From: Chrysaora quinquecirrha
Taxonomy: Eukaryota; Cnidaria; Scyphozoa; Semaeostomeae; Pelagiidae
Assembly (NCBI GenBank): GCA_014526335.1
Contig: JACTAT010000039.1
Location: 8,551,220 to 8,615,219, forward strand
DNA length: 64,000 nt
Reading direction: 5' to 3'
Below are positions 55,285-64,000 of the stretch, one piece after another (positions within the stretch are counted from its first letter, which is position 1; the number at the start of each line of letters is the position of its first letter). The position numbers and the translations under genes are program-made. The notes beneath the pieces were generated by a model. That model did not search any database. It saw only the letters and a list, made by a program, of their open reading frames with translations, and was not told the origin of the DNA.

Positions 55285-57342
55285 ATGTCCAAGTGTATGT
55301 TTGCACTGATGATAAGCGTGATTGCAGTTGCAACACTGTATCCAACAGAGGTATACTGTGGATTGTTCGAATACAACGAAAAAGACAATTTGCAAATTGG
55401 TGATTTTCACCTTATCAGGGGGAAGAAAATCAATCCGGATTGTAAGTTTGTTGATTTTCACAAGCGTTGAACTGAAGATAGGATGATAGTTTGTCTTGTT
55501 ATACAGTATTATCAATTGTACAGAAAACCGCTCATTTTCACGCTAGCGAATCTATACGCACTACTCTGGTAGATACGCACGAGAGTGGTGGGTTATTATG
55601 CTTGGCGTGGTGGGTAATCATGCTTGATGTGCTGGTATTTTTTATACTGTGGTGGGTACAAAATCATGGCAAAATCAATAAATCAAGCAAAAGAACCGAA
55701 AAATCTTCTACAGTACGCAAAAATACCACCACAACAAGCAACCAACCAAAGTAGTACTCAATCCGCATAGTGCGAAATAAATACCACCACAGCAAGCATG
55801 ATAACCCGCCACAGCAATGCTTATCCACCAAAGTAAGCAAAAAATACCACCACAATAGTTGCGTATCCATCAAAGTGATGCGTATAGACTTGATATTGTG
55901 ATGTAGCGCCATGAGAAGTGCCAGTGCCTTTTGAAGGCATCTTATAAAGAATGCCATGTCTATGGCAGTATTTTCCTTTCTTAGCCAAAACAAGCATCTT
56001 TCTTTCGGTCCGGTTGCCAAAACGGAGACTTACAAGCATTTCGAAGTTGAAGGTGCAAGAAAGTTCAGGAGCACATTTAAAAACATCTAAACAAAGCGGA
56101 CTAAAGGCACTGCCAGATGTACGAAATTCTAGTACCCTTTTTTGCACGGTTCTGAAGTTTCCGAGCTGGAATATAACGCTTAAGCGTTGCCTGTCATATA
56201 GAATCACATTACCTAAACAAGATGAGATATGAGATGTGAGATGTGGCCCACCAAATGCATGAAATGCTTATAGCACAAGTAAACTAATGCCCATAAATAT
56301 TAGACTATTCAATTTATATTCTCTAACAGTTCTTATATATTATGAATGAGTCTCTCATTCTATGAGAGTATATACTCTGAATATTTCTGCTATTCTTTTT
56401 CAAAATTCTAACAGATATCCTGAAGTCGGATCAGAAAGTTGTGAAAAATTTGAGATTGTGCCTCAAACACTGCTTTGATATCACTTCTGATTGCAAGTCA
56501 CTCAATTTTTTGAAATTGGCAACAGATTACATGTGCCAGCCATCAACTGCAAAGCCACATCTGGAAGCCGCAAAAGTCGCCAGCGGAGAACCCAGTGATG
56601 AGATTTGGTATTTTCCGGTAATCACACGATCTTTTGATAATCAAGTAATCAATGATCAGTAATCAGTAATCGTTAATCGTAATGAAGGAATTATTCTTCA
56701 ATAACTAGATACAAGTATGCAGTAAATACCTCTCAAGGTACTTTCATATTCTGTTTTACAGTTCAAAGTTTAGTGGTACAACTGGTGTATCGTTGGGCTA
56801 AATGCAAAGCACACTAAGGTAAGCTGAGCTAAACTAAGAACCTTGTCGAGCGAGAGAATTGTATTCGGCCTGTTTCACAGCCTGGCTAAACATGCGGGTG
56901 ACAAGCGAGCAATATGACCCCCGAGGTATTCCCTTGTCGCGGGGACAAGAAACGTTTCTGTTGTCCCCCAGAAACATTTGCATGTCTCTCGCTACAAATT
57001 TTGTCGCGCACACATCTGAAATTTGCTTGTCCAACAAAATGTTTGATTGTTTGGCCCCACATCACAAAACATTCCTCATCAAACATTCTTTGCTTACGGC
57101 AAGCAGAAAATGTGTGCCAAGTTTTTCAAAAACCTTGTTGCTCAGTCGCAATGTTTTGTGACGTCGCCAAACGGTCAAACATTGCTTGCAAAACAATTCT
57201 CAAAATGTTTCACCAAAAATTTTTTAGCCAAGTCCTTAGAATCAGAAATTCAAAGATGATACCTTCTTAAGCATCAGCTTAAAATTCTAGCTTAATCAAG
57301 ATAACTTTGTATTTTCAGGTATCCAATGCTAACGATGTTTGA
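55285..57342 (+). CDS. Small secreted protein with a PAN/apple-like domain
   Basis: Exon 1 at 55285-55441 and exon 2 at 56415-56617 join in phase 1 with a GTAAGT donor and a TAACAG acceptor. A short third exon at 57319-57342 (seven codons and TGA after TTTCAG) fits in phase 0 but is less sure; reading through the donor instead would end at 56662. The product is about 127 aa. A signal peptide (MSKCMFALMISVIAVATLYP..VYC) precedes FHLIRGKKINPD. After that, CLKHCFDITSDCKSLNF and YMCQP follow the PAN/apple pattern C-x3-C-x6-C-x(n)-C common in secreted cnidarian proteins. The function is unknown; it is probably extracellular and carbohydrate- or protein-binding. Confidence 0.65.
56826..57015. repeat. 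Dispersed repeat E, copy 3 (partial)
   Basis: Shares GGCTAAACATGCGGGTGACA, AAGAAACGTTTCTGTTGTCC and ATTTGCATGTCTCTCGCTAC with 19966-20245. It is followed without a clear border by family D fragments (57030-57235). Confidence 0.6.
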
Positions 57343-57566
57343 GAAAACAAACAGATGAAACAGAAAAAATTTCTAAATGCACAAGCACAGCATTTGGCGT
57401 TGGACAACATAAGATAGTCAAGATAATTATTAAGTTTTATATAAACAGTTAACATGTTACTTAGCACTTTCAGCACTGTTTTTATGTTGATGATTTTGTT
57501 GAAATTTGGAACTCTAACTTTCATAACTTGCACAAAACTCTACAGTTTGTTTGTTTCTGGTTGTAA

Positions 57567-57812
57567 GACCCTAGCTAAATGATCAATATTGTTTGTCAAA
57601 CATTTAAGGCTTTTAAGCAATGTTTAACCACGTCACAAAACACTGCTTGACAAGCAGAATTCATCCAGCAATATTTCAAAAACATTTTCTGCTTTTCGCA
57701 AGCAATGTTTGACGAGAAGTGTTTTGCGACGTAGCCAAACATGTTTTGTTTGACAAGCAAACTTCAGATGTTTGAACAACAATGTTTACTCGTTTTGCAA
57801 AGGTCTTAGTCG
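57567..57812. mobile_element. Family D MITE copy
   Basis: Bounded by AGACCCTAGCTAAATGATCA and CTCGTTTTGCAAAGGTCT. The interior repeats GTTTGTCAAACATTTAAGGC and GCAAGCAATGTTTGACGAG-type words in both orientations. It is more diverged than the copy at 28702. Confidence 0.6.
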
Positions 57813-58402
57813 GTTGATTGTTTCGGCCTATTCCTGAAGATTCGTGTCAGAAAAAAAGCTTTTTAGTATGTTCCAAAATTTTCCCCTGTTCATCGCTATC
57901 CTAAAAGCGTCAGAACGAAACCTTTGGTTGTTTTGTTTTCACACTTCAAACGTGAAATGCGCGCGCTTTAAGAACTGAAGTGCAAAGAATGACGAATTCA
58001 ATATTGCATTTAGAATTTGCTGGAAATTGACATTCTTGACAGAGTTGTAGACAAAAGAAAAATTAAACTACATGTTCGCATGAATTCTAAGCTTTGGTAG
58101 GCTTGCTGCAATGGATCTCTCTTCTCACAATGCAGTACTCTTGTTAACATACCCTTGTCATAAGTAGAAGGCGCAAAATTCGTTAGCAAAAGTGCTCTTG
58201 CATAAGCAAACTTACGATAGAAACAACAATTGCTGGATTTCATAAAAGGAGAACTTATAACTTCTGTCTTTCCTGCTCACGCAGTAATCTCAAAATTCAT
58301 TTCAAAACATAGCAATTTACAGAAGCAAAGTTAGGATGGAAGATTTCATTAACTGTTCAAGATCAGAAACATATAAAATTTACTATAATTGGCTAATAAT
58401 GT
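57813..58402. other. Region downstream of calreticulin
   Basis: Mostly the 3' UTR and flank of calreticulin (minus strand). No gene recognised. Confidence 0.4.
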
Positions 58403-61400
58403 CTATAATTCATCATGTGATTCTTTTTGTTCTTCCTCTGTTTTATCTTCCTCAGCTGGTTTGCTATCTTCTGATGGTTTTCTTCTTCTGTGGCATTTTC
58501 TGTTGTTTCTTCCTTTGCTTCTTCTTTTGGTTCTTCAGCCTTTTGTCATCATCTTTCTTCTCTTCTTTGTCATCGGATTCTTCATCATCTTCTTCCTCTT
58601 CCTGCCGAGAAAAAGTATTTACATTTAGAAATCAGTTGATAATTCACAAAACTGATGAGAAACAAATGTTTTAAGATATGAATCTGGTCTCAAACATTTC
58701 AGAAATGGAAACATGATAAATTGTTATGCTGGTGTTGAAAATATTTGTTGCTCGTTTATTATCAGGAAAATTTTGGCACTTTCAAATTCAAACTGGAATT
58801 CAAAATTCTAACAATCCTTCTTTGATCTTGCAAATGGTTGCCCCAATTCCTGCTAAGATTACTTAGGACATCGTTTTGCAATTCATTTAAATTTGCTCCT
58901 CTGAAAGCATTGTTTCTTTCTTATCTATCAAGAATGAGAGTATATTGCAACAATGTTTTATTTCACCACCCTGCTTGAAAAACAACATTATTCTTGTAGA
59001 GCATTCTTCTTGAGACTGAACCATTCTGAACCATGAAATCATCAAACTTGGGAATACGAACCTCTGTTTCCTCTGGTTTTTCTGCTTTCTTCTTGTCTTC
59101 TTCTTCCTTTCTCTTCTTCTCTTCTTCCTCTGCCTTCTTTCGTTCCTCTTCATCTTGCTACAACCAAAACAATGTAGTATTACAACCAACAAATTCACTG
59201 GGTTCTGAAGCTCAGCGGAATCATTGCTGGCTCTTAGATCATGTAGTCTTTGGCTCAAATACCATCAACTGTGGTACACCACTTGTGAAAAGTCTTCCCC
59301 AAAGAGTGCTCTGAAGTCTGCAAATTTAGCTAAAAAAAGGAACAAGGAAGGCAACACTTTGCCGAACATTTGACAACCAACATGGCTAGACTCTCTATTT
59401 AATTTAGAAAAGATCAATGTACCTTTTCTTTCATCTTCTTTTCACCCTCTCTTGTGGCTTCAAACAAATCTTTAGCTTCTTTCTCTGCCTCAGCAACATC
59501 ATCGGTAACAAGAATGTTGTCAAAGATGGTGCCAGATTTCACCTTAAATTAGAAAATAAACAGAATCTCTGAATAAGTCACAAGACAAATCTTTCCATTG
59601 CGTATTGTGCAAAGATTATCATAGTGTTGCACAACCTATATGCAAGTCTCAATTAGCATCTTTAATGGAGAGCTTCTTACATTAAGGGTGATAACAGCAT
59701 ACCAGAAACTATAAAAGCAATGAAGGTGAAGATTTAGCGCTTGTCGCTAGGATCTCAGAAGTAGATAAACTAATGAGACCTCAACCCTGGCTGTGATGGT
59801 GCAATAGCTGGGGCTTGAACCCCAACCTCACTAAGCTCCAGACACCAGGAGCTAGCTTGATTAGACGGCAATGCCACAGCATCTTCAACTGCAAACTCTT
59901 GCAGGAAAGTTTCAGATGTCACCCACTACTCTAACTATCTTGTTGTTTACTTTAAGCAAAGTAAATCAGGAGTACTTGTATGTTAGAGGGGCAAAAAAGT
60001 TTAAGGAAAACTTAACGTAAAACAATACTTGTAGAATTAAAAAGACCGTTTGCAGAGAGGCAGGGGCACTTTTGAGAGACAGGGGCACTTTTGAATGTCA
60101 TCAATAATTTTTGCAGGAGTGCCTATCCTTTGCTGGTTACAACTCTTAAATCTTTTGCAATTGATGTACAACAATTAGGTGAAATTACCTGCCAAAGTTC
60201 AAAACCAACATGTCCAATGTTATCATATTGTCCCAACTCAGCGTCTGCTTTGTAATCAGGGTTATCAATCTCAGGATGAATCCATTCACCTTTGTATGCT
60301 GGGTTGTCAATCTGCTTTGGCTTCCATTCACCCTGAAAGGAAATAAAACATTGATTGTAATATTGAACAGTGGTGGCAATAACGGAAATACCAATGAAAA
60401 TTAGACTGGTACAGCAAGCAGCCAGGAAATTTCATTTCTTTGCAGAAGAGATGAGTCTCAGGCCCTGGCCAAAGTCAAACGATCAAACATTGTTTGGAAA
60501 GCACTTGGTGTTTGCTTCAGAAGCAATGTTTGACCGTTTGACCATGTTGTAGAACATTGCTGCCTGACAGGCAGAATTTTCTATGTTTTTAGACAATCTT
60601 AAACATTTTCTGCTTGTTCTTTATACAAGAAGCTGAGGAGAATGGCTTTCACAAGGCCAAAAATTGAAATATTTTGTTTCAATGGGTTACATTAAGAGTT
60701 AACTGAAAATTAGTTTTATCTTATTTTGTATTTCTATCTCAATTGAGTTAATCACAGCGGGGTTGCCAAGAGGATTGCAATTCCATGGTCCCAGTGATGT
60801 CATTTTGTAACTTAATCTTATGCATTAAAAATGTAAACTAATATGATTTAAGAAGCTTCACCTTGTATTCAGGGTTGCTGATCATTGGAGGTTCCCATTC
60901 ACCATCTTCCTCATCATCCCAATCACTTGGTTTTTTAGCCTCTGGATCAGCAATCAATTCTGGCTTGTCATAATCCTCTGGCTTCTTGTCATCTGGGTCA
61001 TCAATCTTAGCTCTATCATCCCAATCTTCTGGTTTCTTTGCTTCAGGGTCCTTGATCTTCTTGGGTGCAAGGAAGTCCCAATCAGCCTCCAAATCTCCAC
61101 TCTCAGCTTTTTCGTTGTCAATTCTAACTTCGTATGTCAAATCAGGGTTGACGATAAGAGTGTAAAGATGGGTGAATTCATCATCTTTGCATCTAATGTC
61201 CTTCTTGGTCAATAAATTTGTTCCCTTATAGTTGAAAATGACATGGACTTTCTTTGTGCCAGGTCCGCAGATGTCAGGGCCAAACATAACATAGTATGGG
61301 GAGTCACCATTCATTACGTCAGGCTTGAGATCAGCAGGGAAAAGTTTGATGTAGCCACCACCACAGTCGATATTTTGTTCATGTTTGACAGAGAATTGGA

Positions 61401-62637
61401 GAACAAGTTTCTTACCCTTGCTGGAGAAAGGAGTGGGGATTTTGGATGATATCTGATAGAATTTAGCATCTTCTGAAGTCTGGATTCCTGTGAAAATATA
61501 ATTATAAAATTATTCATTATCATTTCCATGGTCAAAATCATTTGGTAAAAAATTCCTCCTATTAGTAAGTCAATTGTTTTGTAGGAGTGTCAGAAGAAAA
61601 GAGCTTTTAAGTATGTCCAAATATGTTTCAGCTATTTCTCAAAATTTTAGATTATATATTAAGTTGTTCTCAAAACAGGACGTTAAATTTGGTCTTCTTG
61701 GCTAATGCAGCTATTTGGTGGCATACCTGTATATATTTATATTGTTCTTCTGTCATTTCTATTGGTTTTTTTGCATCTGTTTATTATATTTCTATGACAG
61801 AATTGATAGCCCAGTGTCCTATTGCGAAAACCCAGTTGTGCATGTACCATATTCTGAAGTTTGGTTGGTTTTGGGGTGTTTTATGATTACTGTGCTGTAA
61901 GGGTCAGCATTTTGGTTAGGGTCATTGTTGTTAGGAGAAGCATTGGAGATGGTGGTATATGGCTATAGTTAGAGTTTCCTGTGGCGTAATAAATTATTCT
62001 AGAGTTGCAATTTTGAGGGGCAAACTGAATGTGAAAAAATCAAACTTTTTATACCTAAATCTTTGTCTTTGTCACCATAGAATTTGCCAGATGATAATTT
62101 GAACTTTCCAGCTTGACTTCCTTTATCTGTTGAGTAAACCCATCTTTTTTCCCAGCTCTCATCTGCAGAAAAGATACGAGGAATGTTATACATACTTCTA
62201 ACAGTAAATATTTAGATGCTGCTAGACAGCCGAGATTTTTTGCCTGTCCACAAATCCACTCAATAGGATAATATCCACCCCACCTTCCTGCGCCTGTTTT
62301 CAGGTGGCTGTGAGCACGTTGTTTTTTGCGACACTTTTATTTTAGCAGCATTCTTTCAACCATTATCAAAACAAAAACCTGAATAATTTGTCAGAATTAA
62401 TGAAAACCTAGCACTGATAACGGCAAGGAAGTTTCCGTGAGAAGTTGATTTAAAAAAACCTGGCCTAGCCATACGCCAGGATAAGGATGGCCCCCAATGT
62501 TTTATCCATAAATGATTGTCAATATACTCACATTTACAATCATAAAATAAAATTTTACCTTCGAATCTATCACTAAAATGGACAGTAGCAGTTGTCACAG
62601 CAATAAATGCAAAAACCAGCGCTAGCCTGACCTCCAT
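58403..62637 (-). CDS. CALR: Calreticulin, with two apparent one-base deletions in the last exon
   Basis: Seven exons, minus strand: 62637-62559, 62162-62055, 61487-60862, 60332-60189, 59542-59423, 59157-59062 and 58601-58403. A signal peptide (MEVRLALVFAFIAVTTAT) precedes the lectin domain with KHEQNIDCGGGYIKLF and the disulphide pair in DCGGG and DIRCKDD. The P-domain has three DPxxKKPxDWDD repeats, then three GEW..NPxYK repeats. The C-domain is acidic. Calreticulin is the ER calcium-binding lectin chaperone for glycoproteins. In exon 7 the acidic frame breaks after DDDK (T-run 58541-58544) and a second shift lies at 58478-58481. Past them a third frame ends KESHDEL and TAG at 58403. As written the protein ends early, at 58464, with a basic tail and no HDEL. 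With one base restored in each A-run (sense strand), exon 7 is in frame and the product has 457 aa. Confidence 0.95.
59715..59905 (-). mobile_element. SINE in calreticulin intron 4
   Basis: On the minus strand: GATGCTGTGGCATTGCCGTC, TAATCAAGCTAGCTCCTGG, the B-box-like GGGGTTCAAGCCCCAGC, and GAGGTCTCATTAG. It is the same family as 43594 and 47958. Confidence 0.7.
60455..60620. repeat. Family D MITE fragment in calreticulin intron 3
   Basis: AGGCCCTGGCCAAAGTCAAA, CGATCAAACATTGTTTGG and GCAATGTTTGACCGTTTGAC match family D. The right terminus is missing. Confidence 0.65.
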
Positions 62638-63324
62638 CCTTGCAACCTTTGTCGAACGTGAAGTGAAAAGGGAAGAGAATGGCCGCAGATGAAACTTCAA
62701 TGCGAAAAGCGTGGTCTCTTCTCATTGGTCAATTCCATTATGCTCCGTATTAGCCAATCAAAATGTTCCAACGTTTTGCTATTGTTTTATTTGTTCTAAG
62801 AACATTGTCTATGGCCACGTGGTTAGAACAGCAGAGAGCCATGGAGACCTAAAAGCTGGTACGACATTTCTATTAATTAAAACTGTTTTGTAGCCACTTA
62901 ATGAAGCCACGATGAAACATTATGAATACAATGAATATTAAAGCTATGCATTATTAAGAATAGCTTATTCAGTTAATGATTTTCTCCCTCCGAATTTTCT
63001 TGAACTTCTTGAGAAGACAGAACTACTTTCTTATGGCTAAACCAAATAGCAAATTCTTAAAAAAAAACGTGTACCCTTTTTCCTCGTAAAACGCAATCAT
63101 AAGAAACTATTCGAAATTTTCAATTCAAACAACCGGGCAGCAATTTACGCATTTTTTTATCCGAAACACGCAGTTGGCTTGTAGGAATATGTATTTTCAC
63201 AAAGAAATATAACTGTTAAAAAATCAGCAAGTTTATTAAACGCAGATCTACAATTAAAACAAATTACGAGATTCTCTCATTTCCTTTAATATATAAATGA
63301 ATATAAATTGGTTAGGAAAGTGGG
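62638..63324. promoter_or_regulatory. Calreticulin promoter region and spacer
   Basis: The first 150 bp next to the calreticulin start hold the ER-stress element described separately and a second CCAAT box. The palindrome CCACGTGG lies at about 62815. Beyond about 62870 the sequence is AT-rich spacer up to the LINE. Confidence 0.6.
62710..62728 (-). promoter_or_regulatory. ER-stress response element (ERSE) of calreticulin
   Basis: Read on the calreticulin strand the sequence is CCAAT, exactly nine bases (GAGAAGAGA), then CCACG: a perfect match to the ERSE consensus CCAAT-N9-CCACG. It lies 73-91 bp upstream of the start codon. In vertebrates NF-Y binds CCAAT and ATF6 (and XBP1) binds CCACG to induce ER chaperones, calreticulin included. 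A near match on the plus strand (CCAAT-N9-CCAAC, 62754-62772) follows. Confidence 0.8.
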
Positions 63325-64000
63325 AAGATGGCGGCGTGACACGACGTGTTTTGTTGCCCGTCTGATGGCTTTAAGCCTGGTCTAAATGGTCATATTTCAA
63401 TAGTTTGATAGATACAAAATGAGTAGGGTTCACAGAAAAAACGCTAGAAGCAAGAGCCAAGCAACAGAAGAAAAGAAAGTGATGTTATCGATTCGTCAAC
63501 CTCAGACACCAGGCCGATGGTGGCTGATGGGCCTAACGATGATAGGCCTAATCAAACGCTCGAGGCCGGGACTGGGTCAGTCTACCCATCAGAACGACCT
63601 GTTTGGATTTCCCAATTTCAATCCGAACTTACTGAAATGATTGAAAGGAAGATGAATGAGGGTTTAAAGAGACTTGAAGAAAAAATTGATAAAAGACTCG
63701 GTGAAATGAGCTTGGACATCAACACGAACAAAACTTCCTGTGAACACACCCAAAAAAGAGTACAGCTGGCTGAATCAATTGCTCAAGAGGCTAGTAACAA
63801 AATTATTCAACTAAAAGTTGAAGTTCTAAAAAACTCCAATGAGTTAAATTCATTAAGAAATGAAGTTGAAGATCTCAGAAATCGTCAAATGAGGAAATCT
63901 CTGGTGTTTTATGGCTTTCCAGAAAATGGAAATGAATCATGGGATGAATCAAAACACCTACTTGAAAAACACATTGAAGCATGTGGCCTAGAGCAAGTTG
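63325..64000 (+). mobile_element. LINE 5' end with ORF1-like coiled-coil protein, runs off the window
   Basis: The probable 5' UTR begins near AAGATGGCGGCGTGAC (63325). ORF1 starts at ATG 63419 (MSRVHRKNARSKSQATEEKK). The frame then shifts at an A-run near 63475: SDVIDSSTSDTRPM continues one base out of register and stays open to the edge. The body (from about 63637) is a heptad-rich coiled coil (LEEKIDKRLGEMSL, LRNEVEDLRNRQMRKS), then LVFYGFPENGNESWDESKHL, resembling the RRM-type middle of L1/Tx1-like ORF1 proteins, which bind RNA as trimers. Apart from that one-base break the copy looks young. Confidence 0.75.

Noticed and set aside
55491..56232. Several overlapping frames in the PAN-like gene intron rich in GGGT/ACCACCACA words
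   Set aside because: They are low-complexity inverted words (CCACCACA / GGTGGGT), probably a decayed MITE, with frames on both strands and no domain.
58464..58601. Programmed ribosomal frameshifting in calreticulin
   Set aside because: Two separate shifts in plain A-runs without slippery heptamers or a described precedent; homopolymer errors explain both.
58336..58674. A 112-codon plus-strand protein rich in Phe, Leu and Ser
   Set aside because: It is the antisense of the acidic calreticulin exon 7, whose GAA/GAT codons read as Phe/Ser-rich on the other strand. The same applies at 59033.

Overview
The window is nuclear DNA from an animal. The genes are split by GT-AG introns, and the intergenic DNA and introns are AT-rich and crowded with short transposons, SINEs and tandem repeats. 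The protein set points to an early-branching animal, most likely an anthozoan cnidarian (coral or anemone): animal-type SMCR8, IFT25, ORP9, RNF11 and calreticulin, a tandem pair of Cys-loop receptor genes, and a small secreted PAN/apple-like protein. The lineage is an inference; no rRNA or mitochondrial marker is present. Two runs of exactly 500 N (900-1399 and 51427-51926) are scaffold gaps of unknown true length.

Layout. 1-2554: 3' end of a LINE with poly(A), a 195-bp satellite broken by a gap, and an inverted-repeat element. 2555-8978: SMCR8 (minus) and IFT25/HSPB11 (plus), head to head with 294 bp between start codons. 8979-16300: a transposon-rich stretch holding a TTAA-flanked MITE, several copies of a TA-flanked 400-bp MITE (one a nest of four elements), a 1-kb array of a 17-bp repeat and a LINE reverse-transcriptase fragment. 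16349-23022: three consecutive plus-strand single-exon genes, namely a divergent G-alpha subunit, cyclin H and an F-box/LRR-like protein. 24388-37663: two tandem seven-exon Cys-loop receptor genes with identical intron phases, separated by a non-autonomous Mutator-like element with 240-bp inverted repeats and a 9-bp target duplication. 38186-51237: ORP9/OSBPL9, 18 exons, with its 3' end lost in the second gap. 52706-53958: RNF11 (minus), with its RING exon missing. 55285-57342: a small secreted PAN-like gene. 58403-62637: calreticulin (minus, seven exons). 63325-64000: 5' part of a LINE with an ORF1-like coiled-coil protein that runs off the end.

The genes do not form one pathway; they are housekeeping and signalling genes side by side. 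SMCR8 (partner of C9orf72), ORP9 (lipid transfer at ER-Golgi contacts), RNF11 (endosomal ubiquitin ligase adaptor) and calreticulin (ER folding) belong to the endomembrane system. IFT25 is ciliary, and the receptor pair and the G-alpha belong to signalling. HSPB11, OSBPL9 and RNF11 all map to human 1p32.3, so their closeness here may be a relic of ancient linkage.

Most notable: an exact ER-stress element (CCAAT-N9-CCACG) just upstream of calreticulin; two apparent one-base deletions in the last calreticulin exon that remove its acidic tail and HDEL signal; an in-frame TGA at the invariant Trp of IFT25; a 128-bp tandem array in ORP9 that runs into, and resembles, a splice acceptor; and the receptor pair, which keeps the Cys-loop but lacks the vicinal cysteines of alpha subunits. 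I found no clearly new multi-gene system.
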